Source: Oscillospiraceae bacterium
Lineage (GTDB): Bacteria; Bacillota; Clostridia; Oscillospirales; Oscillospiraceae
Direction: 5' to 3'
NCBI GenBank assembly: GCA_030625685.1
Contig: DAOUQJ010000013.1
Location: 1 to 49,398, forward strand
DNA length: 49,398 nt
The notes under the pieces are model-generated. The model saw only the letters and a list, made by a program, of their open reading frames with translations, searched no databases and was not told the DNA's origin. Positions 27,033 through 36,307 of this stretch are shown here, in pieces; within the stretch, counting starts at the first letter, position 1, and the number at the start of each line of letters is the position of its first letter. Position numbers and translations under genes: made by a program.

Positions 27033-29081
27033 CTAGGAATTGTAAACGCCTCCCATTCTGGCTAAATTGATTAAGTCAGCCAAAGCATTGGCCACTTTTT
27101 GGATGTCTGCTTCTTCACGAACATAGAATGTATTGCCTGATAGAACAACTGGATCTCCTCCAGTACTGCGGTCAGCTTCACGTGCTTGCGATGCTGTCAG
27201 AACTCTTTCACCTTGGTGGAGTAGTGCTGGGTAGTCGTCATAGGGAACTGAGTTTAACCCCCAAGCGTTCGGTCCCCATCTAGTGCGAAGGTCTTCCATA
27301 TCGCTTGCGTCAATATCTTTTGCATCTGTCGAAGCCATGCCTTCCGTCGTCGTTTGTCCTTGGTGGTACTCTACCTCAAAGTTGCCGAATTCCATCTCAA
27401 GATTTTTTGTAGCTTCAATGAGACTATTTTCAGTTTCAATAAGCTTGGTGTTTTGTTCACTGCTCTCATAGTTTGATGTGGCAAAGGTTTGAATTTGCTC
27501 ATCCAAGGCCCCAAGCTGTTGGCTGATATCCGCTTTTTCAGTTTCGTCAGCTGTACGAAGTTGAGCATTGAGTCTCAAATACTCTTGTTGCCACTCAGCA
27601 AGTTGCTGTTGCCCTTTTTTATCGTAGAGTGTGGTGTCTGAATTTGTCAGTACTGCAGCATAAGCCTCACGACTATATTGATCAGCTAAGTTATCCATGT
27701 AGGCTTGCCCTTGGCCAATATTTTGCTTCATGATGGAATAAGCATCACCTAGAGTACCACCCCATGCTTCTATGTTATCCGTATATCCTTCTTTACGCGT
27801 CTTGTTGTAACCTTCACCATACCCACCTTCAATAATAGCCATGGTGTCTTCAAAGGTGGATTTCAGTCCCTTAAACGTTTCACTTTGTAGCTGCATGCTT
27901 TGAAAATACATACCCCCTTCACTGGTTGCCCTTTCCATAGATGCCGTAATTTCATCCAAAGTGAGCTTACCCTTTGAAATGCGGTCATACAGATTTTCTA
28001 CACTTTCACCAGTCGTTTCACTAATTTCAGTCAGAGGATTAAAACCAGCCTCTGTCATTTGATTAATACGCTCAAGCGTTACTTTGCCCGATGATGACAT
28101 CTTGCCAAAAGCATCGGCCATTCTTTGCATGTTGTTCGCGTCACCTAATGAGATATCCCCAAGCATTCCCATTTTGCCAATAGCGGCATCTGCATCCATG
28201 CCATATTTCATGAGTGTCTGAGTCGTGCCCACCAAATCTTCCTGCGCAAATGGTGTAGTCGCTGCCACACCGACTATACTTTTAACAATTTCTCCTGCTT
28301 CTGCCTGCGAGCCAGTCATAACACGAAATGAAGTGCTGTACTGCTCCATTCTGCTCTGATAGTCAGAGCCACTCGCTATGCCTGCGCTGGTACTTTGTCT
28401 GCCTTGTTCATAAGCTTCATTGTACGACTGCTTAAAGAATTCATCTTTGTTTTCATAATTTTTCAGCGCACCTTGCGCTATACCAATAATCCCACCAGCT
28501 GCAGCACCAACGGCCGTTCCAATTCCTGGTGCAAGCATGGTACCAATGGCTGCACCTGATGATGCTGAAGAAAGACCACTGGAAAATAAATTGCCTGCAT
28601 CACTACCACCGTAACTCGCCATGAAGCTGCTACCAAAATCCACAGCAAAACCACCAGCCATTTGACCTAGTCCAGAAGCAGCAAAGGCACCCACCATTTT
28701 ATTGAATCCAGAAGCTTCACCTTTGTTGTGTGCCTTGACGATGCCATCTCCTAAAGTTTGCATGTGTTTTTCGGCATTCCTTGCTGTTTTTGAAACCAAA
28801 TTCAAATTTCTAACTAGGTTATCAACTTTAGTTTGTTGCATTTGCACTTCTAGTTCATCAGCTTCCGAACCAGTTTTGGCAAACTGCTTTTGTAGTGCAT
28901 TCAGTTCTGCTTTTGCTTTTTTGACATCTAAATTGATGCTTGCTTTTTGTTTACTCAAATTCTTGAGTACCTGCTCCATATGTTCCGCATCTTTGTCAAA
29001 AGCCTTCGTCACCTTTGACATTTTCTTCACACTGCTCGAATAATTATCTTGAGCAGTGACAACAATTGATGTATCTGGCAT
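27033..29081 (-). CDS. Tape measure protein
   Basis: A 682-residue protein that sets tail length. The N-terminal 120 residues are coiled coil (KMSKVTKAFDKDAEHMEQVL ...). Hydrophobic Gly/Ala-rich segments follow (about 150-205, ASGLGQMAGGFAVDFGSSF and MLAPGIGTAVGAAAGGIIGI), then the tape measure domain (MGMLGDISLGDANNMQRMAD, about 303-322). Another coiled coil sits near 500-560. It is short for a tape measure, predicting a tail of about 100 nm by the usual 1.5 A per residue rule (inference). Confidence 0.9.
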   Translation of the reverse strand: MPDTSIVVTAQDNYSSSVKKMSKVTKAFDKDAEHMEQVLKNLSKQKASINLDVKKAKAELNALQKQFAKTGSEADELEVQMQQTKVDNLVRNLNLVSKTARNAEKHMQTLGDGIVKAHNKGEASGFNKMVGAFAASGLGQMAGGFAVDFGSSFMASYGGSDAGNLFSSGLSSASSGAAIGTMLAPGIGTAVGAAAGGIIGIAQGALKNYENKDEFFKQSYNEAYEQGRQSTSAGIASGSDYQSRMEQYSTSFRVMTGSQAEAGEIVKSIVGVAATTPFAQEDLVGTTQTLMKYGMDADAAIGKMGMLGDISLGDANNMQRMADAFGKMSSSGKVTLERINQMTEAGFNPLTEISETTGESVENLYDRISKGKLTLDEITASMERATSEGGMYFQSMQLQSETFKGLKSTFEDTMAIIEGGYGEGYNKTRKEGYTDNIEAWGGTLGDAYSIMKQNIGQGQAYMDNLADQYSREAYAAVLTNSDTTLYDKKGQQQLAEWQQEYLRLNAQLRTADETEKADISQQLGALDEQIQTFATSNYESSEQNTKLIETENSLIEATKNLEMEFGNFEVEYHQGQTTTEGMASTDAKDIDASDMEDLRTRWGPNAWGLNSVPYDDYPALLHQGERVLTASQAREADRSTGGDPVVLSGNTFYVREEADIQKVANALADLINLARMGGVYNS

Positions 29082-29114
29082 GCACTCACCTCGCTTTGTT
29101 TCTTAATATGGACG

Positions 29115-29138
29115 AACGGCCCCAATCCTGGGGCCGTT
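29115..29138 (+). terminator. GC-rich hairpin; terminator in antisense direction
   Basis: A 10-bp stem AACGGCCCCA / TGGGGCCGTT with loop ATCC, followed by a 7-T run on the + strand only. In the sense (minus) transcript it lies between the frameshifted chaperone stop and the tape measure and has no U-run, so it will not stop the late mRNA but would stop antisense transcripts. Confidence 0.6.
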
Positions 29139-29145
29139 TTTTTGT

Positions 29146-29345
29146 TTATACAGATACCATTGCCAGTGTAGGTTGTTTGTCTAACAAATCATCCTTTTTT
29201 TCTTTCTCATGGGATGCCAGTGCAGAAATGAGATCCTTTTCACCGATGGGCAAATCATAGAATTCACTTGGTTTCCATCCATGCGTGTGAAATAGATAGT
29301 AGATTAAACCTAGCTCTGCATCACTGCCATCCCTCAGTCTTTTTT
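29146..29345 (-). CDS. -1 frameshift extension of the tail assembly chaperone
   Basis: The chaperone gene ends ...GTA AAA AAA GAC TGA, with a run of seven A (29346-29340). Slipping back one base on A AAA AAA continues into an open frame of 64 more codons (AGA CTG AGG GAT ...) ending in TAA at 29146. The extension reads RLRDGSDAELGLIYYLFHTH and so on and lacks a start codon of its own near the join. This mirrors the G/GT chaperone pair of tailed phages, where a small share of ribosomes make the long form. Confidence 0.8.
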
Positions 29346-29732
29346 TACGTCTGCAATGGTGGTATAACGATAGCCAGTGAGTTTTTCAATTTCTCTAGAT
29401 AGGTCTGCAATTTCACCAGGCAATAACACGTTTTTAATTCTGTCAATCGGTGTTTCACCGCCAAACTTTTCTTTCAAACTTGCATTTTTGAAATCAGGAG
29501 AAACGCAACCAACTAACACAATGTGAGGCTCTGCGTCCACCCCATGCTTTGCCATTTCCTGCACACGGCCATAAGGCAAGCCTCGAAGCTTGAAGATGAC
29601 AGGCTCACCAACCGCTTTGCTAAGTCGTGTCACTTCCACAGACTTTTCTTGCAAGTTCTTAGCCACGTTTTTTGCTTCAGGTCGAAGTAGTTGTTCCAGC
29701 ACATCCGTTTTCTTTTCATTGTTTTCCATCAA
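29334..29732 (-). CDS. Tail assembly chaperone (XkdN-like), short form
   Basis: A 132-residue protein between tail tube and tape measure. The N-terminus is helical (LEQLLRPEAKNVAKNLQEKS), followed by VIFKLRGLPYGRVQEMAKHG and a C-terminal helical region. The position and the slippery A7 at its end identify it as the short chaperone form that coats the tape measure. RBS GAGGTGAAAG precedes tandem ATGs. Confidence 0.88.
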   Translation of the reverse strand: MMENNEKKTDVLEQLLRPEAKNVAKNLQEKSVEVTRLSKAVGEPVIFKLRGLPYGRVQEMAKHGVDAEPHIVLVGCVSPDFKNASLKEKFGGETPIDRIKNVLLPGEIADLSREIEKLTGYRYTTIADVKKD

Positions 29733-29740
29733 CTTTCACC

Positions 29741-30166
29741 TCACGCATCAATTTTGTCTAGAAATTCGAAATCGGTAAAGGTGAATGGTACCTCTACCTT
29801 TCCGGCTTTTTTATCTTCCCAGTTTGCCAGTGTCAAATCATCAAAGCTAACACTACGAATGGCAACACGTTCTGCCCCGTAAGCGTCAGGATCATCCAGC
29901 TTTGAGATAATCTTAAAGCGTAGGTCTCTGCCTTCTCGCAATGCCTGTCCGATAAGATTACCCATGCGAGTATTTACTTTGTTAAACTTAAGGCTTCCTG
30001 TTCCTTTCCAGCCAATCAGTTTGGAGTCTTGCCCCATTTGGCCACACATTGGAACAGTTTCTTTTTCAACTGATATTTTCGCCTGCATACCATAGCATTC
30101 ATGCACAAAATCATCATCTAGCCACAGCTCTCCATGGGTACCGTTAATTATTCTTCTTGCGTCCAT
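29741..30166 (-). CDS. Tail tube protein (XkdM-like)
   Basis: A 141-residue beta-rich protein: INGTHGELWLDD (7-18), KISVEKETVPMCGQ, and TGSLKFNKVNTRMGNLIG (about 56-73), as in XkdM/gp19-type tubes. It polymerises into the inner tube of the contractile tail. It follows the sheath gene by 14 bases. Confidence 0.93.
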   Translation of the reverse strand: MDARRIINGTHGELWLDDDFVHECYGMQAKISVEKETVPMCGQMGQDSKLIGWKGTGSLKFNKVNTRMGNLIGQALREGRDLRFKIISKLDDPDAYGAERVAIRSVSFDDLTLANWEDKKAGKVEVPFTFTDFEFLDKIDA

Positions 30167-30180
30167 TTGTCAGTCCCCCT

Positions 30181-31263
30181 TTACACAATCACACTGAGTG
30201 TGAAGTCTTCCATGGTATCTACACGCTTTGCTTTGATTTCAAGAAAAACATTGCTGTCCGTGTAATACTCTAAAATTTGCTGATCAGCCAGCGCATTTGT
30301 GTCAACACCCTTACCTTTGAGGTAATCAATCTGCGCATCTAAATCAATGCCGACTGCACTGCTACCTGGTAGCAACATCCCATCCGTCTCCATAAAGAGC
30401 AGATACGTCTTAATGGCCGAAATGAGCAGCTGCTTATTGTCGTATGTATTTGGATACTTACCAATGTAGCAATCTTCAATGGTAGTTCTGCAGAAGTAAC
30501 CAATAAGGTCAGATGCCTCAACCAGTTTAATAATTTTCCAGTTCTCGCCCTTTTCACTTGTGGTAGTGGTCAGTGAGTTCACACCTCGCTGAATCTTTGC
30601 TTTCACACCATCGTGAATCAAAATGAGTTTACCAGCTGCAACGTCAGCAACTGGATCAGAACTAGGTGTAATGGAAAGCACGTCTTCGAGCACCGCATAG
30701 GTACCACTGCAACTGGATGGCAAACCAGCAAACACACCAGCAATGCGTGAGCAGTACTGCGCTGCTGTCAAATCTCCATCAGCCGTTTTGACTACCGTAC
30801 AGTAGTTGATAACCCCTTCATTGTCAGCAGCAGTGTCAGCTGCGATAAGCTTAACCACATTGAGTGTAGCGCGTCTTGCCTTTACCCATGTGACTGCAAT
30901 GGTGTTTTCAGCCGATACAGCATCAGGATAGATGACCATGTAATCTACGCTGACAGATGCCAGCAAAGCAAGCCCTGCACTTAGATGAGTGTGATCACCT
31001 TCTGTGTCAACGTCAGTTTCCACGACGTAGACCGTCCGTGCTTTGCCCATGTTGGTACCCAGCATGGCTCGCTCAATATATTTTTTGTTGCCTTGTGCCA
31101 TTCCAGACGGAATGTCACTTGGTCGGCTCATGGCTGTGATGGTTGCATCGCCTTTGCTTGCTGTGCGAATCATCACGGCCACAATGCCTTCTTTGGTTCT
31201 TGTCGATGCAGTCACAGCTGCATCTTTGAATGTCACGTCAAGTTTTGGTAGTCCAATTGCCAT
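30181..31263 (-). CDS. Tail sheath protein (XkdK-like)
   Basis: A 360-residue contractile sheath protein. It has a C-terminal domain typical of sheaths (GENWKIIKLVEASDLIGYFC about 240-259, DCYIGKYPNTYDNKQLLISA about 265-284, and the terminal beta-strand region KRVDTMEDFTLSVIV). Presence of a sheath establishes a myovirus-type morphology. Length is near that of short sheaths such as XkdK relatives. Confidence 0.93.
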   Translation of the reverse strand: MAIGLPKLDVTFKDAAVTASTRTKEGIVAVMIRTASKGDATITAMSRPSDIPSGMAQGNKKYIERAMLGTNMGKARTVYVVETDVDTEGDHTHLSAGLALLASVSVDYMVIYPDAVSAENTIAVTWVKARRATLNVVKLIAADTAADNEGVINYCTVVKTADGDLTAAQYCSRIAGVFAGLPSSCSGTYAVLEDVLSITPSSDPVADVAAGKLILIHDGVKAKIQRGVNSLTTTTSEKGENWKIIKLVEASDLIGYFCRTTIEDCYIGKYPNTYDNKQLLISAIKTYLLFMETDGMLLPGSSAVGIDLDAQIDYLKGKGVDTNALADQQILEYYTDSNVFLEIKAKRVDTMEDFTLSVIV

Positions 31264-31265
31264 TG

Positions 31266-31730
31266 TTATGCCCCTCCTTTTAGGTCTTGATTTGTTTGAA
31301 CTTGCTGCGCTACTGCAGTAGTTTCGATGTATTCAATTGCTTCACCCCATGAGAGAAGCACACGCACCTCAGCGTAGTCATAACCATACTCATAGGTAAT
31401 ATCTCCAATTGTAAGTTTACGCTCACCTACAGGCAAAACAGAGCCACAAAAAAGCTCTGCAATCGTCTCTGCTCTGTCAAGAAGTACGTCATAATGTGTG
31501 TCATAGCGTGCATCCACCTCGGCAAAAGAAGTGATAAGCACATCCATTCTGCGTTCTTGATAGTATTTGCCTTCCTTCTGAATAATGAGCTTTCCACCTT
31601 GCACCATATTGGATGGCCGTTTGTAATTTTCACGCACTCGATTGAGGTGTACATCTTCACCGGGAAAAGCAACCTCCAAGTTTGCCTTCACTGCCTGCAG
31701 AATTTCTTTTGTTTTTACCACTTTTATCAC
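31266..31730 (-). CDS. Tail terminator / tail completion-like protein
   Basis: A 154-residue protein between the gp10-like and sheath genes, with KTKEILQAVKANLEVAFPGE near the N-terminus, a beta-rich middle and a C-terminal VRVLLSWGEAIEY. Size and place fit the tail terminator that caps the tail before head joining. It overlaps the upstream gene by 4 bases. Confidence 0.75.
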   Translation of the reverse strand: MIKVVKTKEILQAVKANLEVAFPGEDVHLNRVRENYKRPSNMVQGGKLIIQKEGKYYQERRMDVLITSFAEVDARYDTHYDVLLDRAETIAELFCGSVLPVGERKLTIGDITYEYGYDYAEVRVLLSWGEAIEYIETTAVAQQVQTNQDLKGGA

Positions 31731-32230
31731 CTCAATAAATTTTTCCCTTCACGCTCTAAATTGTCCCGTACTTTCTTTGCGATAGTTTCCGCATCTTTTT
31801 GCGATTTGGAATACATGTGCTTACCTTCCACAAACTTCTTCGCATAGGTTGCTCGTTTGACCTTCTTGCCATTTTTGGCTTCTTTATATGTAGTGCCTGT
31901 CCTGGTTTTGTGTCCTTGGTCAACAGCTGTAGTGATGCCAATATACGAATACTTTGCGATATTCACAAAACTGCGTCCATAATACCCAACCTCATCCACA
32001 TCACCTTTTATCATTGGCCGAACAGCTGCATAGCCACCCTTAGAACCGATGTATTTTTCTTGCCAGCTTTGCACTTTGCCTGTGCCACCTATGTACCCTC
32101 TTACTGCGTGAAGTAAATCATCCCCAGCGCGCTCTATTTCCGCACGCCGTATTTCTGGAAATCTTTCAGCTGCATCATCAAACTGCTCGCCAATTTCCTT
32201 TAGGCCCTTAATTTCAACTCCATTCATCAC
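31727..32230 (-). CDS. HK97 gp10-like head-tail protein
   Basis: A 167-residue protein with the gp10 style start GVEIKGLKEIGEQFDDAAER and a strongly basic C-terminus (TYKEAKNGKKVKRATYAKKF ...). Usually annotated as HK97 gp10 family, involved in head-tail joining. ATG overlaps the head-closure stop by 4 bases. Confidence 0.8.
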   Translation of the reverse strand: MMNGVEIKGLKEIGEQFDDAAERFPEIRRAEIERAGDDLLHAVRGYIGGTGKVQSWQEKYIGSKGGYAAVRPMIKGDVDEVGYYGRSFVNIAKYSYIGITTAVDQGHKTRTGTTYKEAKNGKKVKRATYAKKFVEGKHMYSKSQKDAETIAKKVRDNLEREGKNLLR

Positions 32231-32787
32231 GAATCCTCAGTGCGTCTGATTTCATACTCGTTGTAATCTTCTTCGAGCGTGTGCCCCAAAAGCAAATGAT
32301 AGCTTTCACTGCCACTCGTGATAATAGCTCCACTTTCTAGCTCGACTTCCTTGGGTGTCACGAGCACATATTGCATCACATTGCTGTCAAATGGATTCTT
32401 CTCTTGATGCTTCACCCACTTTTCTGCAAGGAAGCCAGGAAAGGAGAATTTCTCTCCCTCCTGGTTCTCTTTCTCACAAGTCACAAACAGTACCTTTGCA
32501 GCCTTCACAACAATAAATCCTGGCTGTGAATAAGGGGCAATACTCACAGGTTTATACGGTCTTCCACCCCACAAAACCAAGTGACTTGTGGTCAGTAGAT
32601 TTTTCCACATGGTAATGCAAATTTCATCACCAGATGCAGCAGTAGAAGCATAGGGAATTTTCTTGCCAGTTGTCTCCACATTCGCCCATGCTTTGAATGC
32701 GTCAATCCACTGAACATTTCCAGTTTCATCTGTCTGAGTTTTGTGAATGCTCAAGCGTTCCCTCATATCTCCGACTTTAATTCCCAT
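32227..32787 (-). CDS. Head closure / head-tail joining protein
   Basis: A 186-residue protein. The first 110 residues match the head closure type (MRERLSIHKTQTDETGN, FKAWANVETTGKK, LVLWGGRPYKPVSIAPY). It is longer than the common 110-residue form because a C-terminal domain of about 75 residues is added (from about 112: EGEKFSFPGFLAEKW ...), function unknown. Confidence 0.75.
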   Translation of the reverse strand: MGIKVGDMRERLSIHKTQTDETGNVQWIDAFKAWANVETTGKKIPYASTAASGDEICITMWKNLLTTSHLVLWGGRPYKPVSIAPYSQPGFIVVKAAKVLFVTCEKENQEGEKFSFPGFLAEKWVKHQEKNPFDSNVMQYVLVTPKEVELESGAIITSGSESYHLLLGHTLEEDYNEYEIRRTEDS

Positions 32788-32803
32788 GTTGTACTCCCTT
32801 CCC

Positions 32804-33076
32804 TTAAAACTGTGTGAATTTCAGTTGATTGATGATAGTGCGCAGACCCATTGGCATATCCGATTGCTCATCTCCACGATTTGTATACCAGTGTAGACAC
32901 AAACCGTGTACTGCCAAGGTGTAGAGCTCATCCTCTTGTGTCGGCTCTTTAATGCCAGCGTTTTGAAGATACGAAACGGCTGCGGCATAAAGCGATTCAA
33001 TCGTGACATCTTCCTCATTGCCATCCACTCTCATATAGAGCTTCACATTAGCGAGCTTCATTGCCTCCAACGCCAT
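32804..33076 (-). CDS. Head-tail connector (gp6-like)
   Basis: A 90-residue helical protein with LANVKLYMRVDGNEEDVTIESL and AAAVSYLQNAGI, ending MGLRTIINQLKF, as in gp6-like connectors that form a ring under the portal. 16 bases separate it from head closure. Confidence 0.88.
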   Translation of the reverse strand: MALEAMKLANVKLYMRVDGNEEDVTIESLYAAAVSYLQNAGIKEPTQEDELYTLAVHGLCLHWYTNRGDEQSDMPMGLRTIINQLKFTQF

Positions 33077-33091
33077 CTATATCACCCCTCA

Positions 33092-34318
33092 TTATTCTGG
33101 GATAGTAATGGTTCTTGCAATTGCAGCAGAAGCATCAACCTTTTGCGCATCCATACGAGTAATGGCACGTAATTCATAGCTGTCTGTTTCCCAAGCCTGT
33201 CCACCAACATCAGTAGTTGCAATCTCAATCGCTTTGCGCATAAACAAGGTAGCATATGCTTTAAAGTTGCCTAGATACAATGGTGCTGTTGTCGCATTGA
33301 CGTTTTCAACTTGGTCATCATCACCATACACAACACTTCTTCCTTTGAAGCGATAGACATCCGGGTCTGTTGGATTTGGCACCAAATATGGACGTCCATT
33401 TTTGTCTTCCCAGTTTTCCATTTCAGCGTAGCCAGATTGGTTAGTAAGCAAGGTAGCAGAGCGAGATACTGCAGTACGAAGCCCCTTTGTGAGTGCTTGT
33501 TTTAGTAGTTTTACTTCACTGCCTACTGTCAATGCAGATGGAGTCAAGTCACCAAGTAGACCTAGCAACAGTCCATTTTTAGTCATGATGTACTTCGGTC
33601 CAAACCAGTCAGCCAAATACTGAAGTAGCCCTGCTGTGTTATCGTTAAGTAGCTCACTAGATACAGGAAGACGATCACCGTATTTTTCAATTTGATATTT
33701 CACTTGGTTGAATTTCGGTTGCGCATCTTTTCCTATGGTCCCCATTTCACCAATTTTAGGAAGTGCAGTTCTCAAGTCAGCAGTTTCAATTGCACGCCAT
33801 CCAGAAAGTGTGTGAACATTTTCAACGTTGAAGTATTTAGAGAGGTCTACATAGTCACGAATCACAGTTTGAATCATGTTGTCAAATTCAACTGGTACTA
33901 GGAATCCACCGTCAGAGCCTGCAGGAGTTCCCCCTGTTGCCGTGAGTGCTTTGTATAAAGGATTAAATTCTTCACGTCCAACTCCTTTTTTCACACTGAC
34001 TTGTTGAGAGATTGCTGCACTAAAAGCCTTAATATACTCATTGGTACCACGTAGTTCATCCAGTGTTTTTTCTTTCGCCTCATCGTCTTTTTGATCTTGC
34101 AACTTATTGGCTAGGTCTTTGAGTCGACTATCATCGTCATCGAATCGACCTTCTTCAGCCAATTGTTTTTCTGCTGCATCAATTTCTGCATTGAGTTTTT
34201 CAACTTCTACCATAAGTGCCTTATGCTTTTCGAAATCTTTATTCGTTAGGTGATTTGCACCCTCTTTCAGTTTTTCAGCGCGTTGGTGCTTTAGCTCCAA
34301 AAGTTGTTCCCATTTCAT
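33092..34318 (-). CDS. HK97-family major capsid protein
   Basis: About 408 residues from the ATG at 34318, which has GGAGG 8 bases upstream. Residues 5-95 are the charged coiled-coil delta (scaffold) domain (LELKHQRAEKLKEGANHL ... ), removed by the protease. The HK97 fold follows: GGTPAGSDGGFLVPVEFDN (about 130-148), the P-domain and A-domain, and NFKAYATLFMRKAIEI near the end. It overlaps the RBS region with the protease stop by design. Confidence 0.95.
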   Translation of the reverse strand: MKWEQLLELKHQRAEKLKEGANHLTNKDFEKHKALMVEVEKLNAEIDAAEKQLAEEGRFDDDDSRLKDLANKLQDQKDDEAKEKTLDELRGTNEYIKAFSAAISQQVSVKKGVGREEFNPLYKALTATGGTPAGSDGGFLVPVEFDNMIQTVIRDYVDLSKYFNVENVHTLSGWRAIETADLRTALPKIGEMGTIGKDAQPKFNQVKYQIEKYGDRLPVSSELLNDNTAGLLQYLADWFGPKYIMTKNGLLLGLLGDLTPSALTVGSEVKLLKQALTKGLRTAVSRSATLLTNQSGYAEMENWEDKNGRPYLVPNPTDPDVYRFKGRSVVYGDDDQVENVNATTAPLYLGNFKAYATLFMRKAIEIATTDVGGQAWETDSYELRAITRMDAQKVDASAAIARTITIPE

Positions 34319-34319
34319 A

Positions 34320-35012
34320 TCAAATACCTCCATATCGTTTTTCTTCTTGGTTTTGTTTTGCTTGTGCTAATTTGAACATTTCTTCACTGTCACTTTCAGG
34401 TGGTTCATTTTGCGGTTCGCCCTTACCGCCATATTGCTTAATAATCCCTGCTCCGGGCTGAGCAGGAACAGCAACAAAAGATACTTCGTAGGCATCTTTT
34501 GCCCCATCTAAAGTAATGTGGCAAGTCTTTCCTTCATATTCCCTGCCTGGCCAGTGTCCACAATACACTTTTTTACGATCACTTTCACAAATTGAACAAA
34601 TTGCTTTATGTACATTGCAGCCAACAGACACTTCACGTAAAATGCCACCTTCAATTGCCTCAATAGTTGATGCAGTGGTATCATTTCGCAGCATATACGC
34701 TCTTAAAATAAGACGTTTGACTTCCCCTTGTGTTTCTACTTCTGAAGCATAGATGCGTGCTGTTTGTTTTTCCGTCTTCCAATTGTGATCTGTTATCATT
34801 GAACGGCCCACAAACAACTTAGCCAGTCCATCTAACGTCTCATTGCTGAAGCATTCATTTTCGCGATCAATTTGGTTGTCACAAGCTGCTATTCGAAAGG
34901 TAAACACTTCATCAGCTGTAAGCTCTTTCATCGACTGCTTATTGATGAGCTGAAGTTCAGCGTCCGACACCAATTGTTTTTCAACTTTTGCATGCTTTTT
35001 AATTGCTTCCAA
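34320..35012 (-). CDS. HK97-family prohead protease with zinc-ribbon-like insert
   Basis: A 230-residue serine protease with a TTG start (AGGAGGGATAAGA before TTG). It matures the capsid by removing the delta domain. Putative catalytic residues: His in MITDHNW (about 95) and Ser in REVSVGC (about 130). An inserted Cys/His-rich segment at about 132-165 (CNVHKAICSICE ... VYCGHWPG ... CHI) looks like a zinc site seen in a subset of Firmicutes phage proteases. It lies between portal and capsid. Confidence 0.9.
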   Translation of the reverse strand: MEAIKKHAKVEKQLVSDAELQLINKQSMKELTADEVFTFRIAACDNQIDRENECFSNETLDGLAKLFVGRSMITDHNWKTEKQTARIYASEVETQGEVKRLILRAYMLRNDTTASTIEAIEGGILREVSVGCNVHKAICSICESDRKKVYCGHWPGREYEGKTCHITLDGAKDAYEVSFVAVPAQPGAGIIKQYGGKGEPQNEPPESDSEEMFKLAQAKQNQEEKRYGGI

Positions 35013-35014
35013 TC

Positions 35015-36307
35015 TTATCCCTCCTGTTTCTGATTCGGGTCTTTCCCAAGCGCACGAATGACGCTTAGTTCACTCCATTTGTCGAGTGGTCCATAGTTCC
35101 AGCTTGCATATCTGCCATCACCTCCTGGTACTTCCCCAAGATCTTCTAGTCCTCTGATATCATCTGTACTGTAAACACCGCACTCACGCATTGATTTATA
35201 CCATGAAGCCTGTGCAGCCGTGTCACCTCGTAAATACACTTTCATTTCACGACGCACTCTCAATCCACTTTCTGAAGGAAGGAGTAATTTATGAGTATCT
35301 TCCTGTTCTCTTTGAGTCACATCAGGTTGAAGCGTATACTTCACATATTCCAAAGAGTTTTGTTCGTTGGACTGATATGACTGCTTACCTGCAAACACCA
35401 TATGAGGTGGAACACCGAAGAAACGGCAAACATCTGCCACACGCAGTTCACTGGATTCCACAAACTGAACATCAGCATTTGTCATGGCAATTGGCTGATA
35501 CTTAAGCCCTAAATCTAAAACAGCCACGCGAAAAGAGTTGCTTGGTCCTGCATGAACGCGTTCCCATTCTTGCCTAAGATAATCTTTTTTTCTTACTGTC
35601 GTTTTATTTCCAAATTCATCTGTAATTTCTTTTGTTCCACTCAAATCTGTATCAGCAGTAAGAACACCGGATGGTCTACCACCATTGTCATACATTGCCT
35701 GCTCATAACTTTGCGCACTCTGTGCTGTTTCGATGACTTGTGATGCTCTTTTCAGGATTGAAATGCCTTTCAATCCATCGGTAGAAAATGCCTTGTAATG
35801 CAAAATATTAACCGATGGAATCTTTGTTTTTTCTCCTGTTTCTGGATTGAAAAAGATATACCATAGCTTACCTCTCCCATCGACATATGGACTTACATAA
35901 TCAGGTGGAAGTGGAATGAGTTCCTCAGGATATCCAGTAGACTTCGAACGATGAATCCAAGTGTAAGCATTTCCTCTCAAATCTCGGTTGACTTGTTGAA
36001 GTTTTTCATAGTCAAAAGTTGTCATCGCTTCATTGGCTCTGCCCCATAAAACTTTTCCTAGACGATGATCGGATAATCTTTCTTTTGTCTTTTCATCCAT
36101 AATATAGACGGGCAATACAGCTATCGTATTAGATCGAATTTCTACACAACGATTAACTGTACTCACTTTCATTGCTTTATCTGTACTCAAACTCATCGCA
36201 TCTCCAGTGAGCCATCCTTCCGGATTATCTAACGTTAAATAACTTGTGCTTTTTTGGACTTTGCTTTTTCCTCCGAATGTCTTAGTAAGCCCTTTTTTCA
36301 AACTCAT
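35015..36307 (-). CDS. Portal protein (HK97 type)
   Basis: A 430-residue portal, the dodecameric DNA gate. Marks: STVNRCVEIRSNTIAVLPVYIM (split, about 49-70), YTWIHRSKSTGYPEELIPLPP, QSYEQAMYDNGGRPSGVL (about 201-218) and VADVCRFFGVPPHMV (about 290-304). The ATG overlaps the stop of the small membrane protein by ATGA, so translation is coupled. Confidence 0.95.
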   Translation of the reverse strand: MSLKKGLTKTFGGKSKVQKSTSYLTLDNPEGWLTGDAMSLSTDKAMKVSTVNRCVEIRSNTIAVLPVYIMDEKTKERLSDHRLGKVLWGRANEAMTTFDYEKLQQVNRDLRGNAYTWIHRSKSTGYPEELIPLPPDYVSPYVDGRGKLWYIFFNPETGEKTKIPSVNILHYKAFSTDGLKGISILKRASQVIETAQSAQSYEQAMYDNGGRPSGVLTADTDLSGTKEITDEFGNKTTVRKKDYLRQEWERVHAGPSNSFRVAVLDLGLKYQPIAMTNADVQFVESSELRVADVCRFFGVPPHMVFAGKQSYQSNEQNSLEYVKYTLQPDVTQREQEDTHKLLLPSESGLRVRREMKVYLRGDTAAQASWYKSMRECGVYSTDDIRGLEDLGEVPGGDGRYASWNYGPLDKWSELSVIRALGKDPNQKQEG

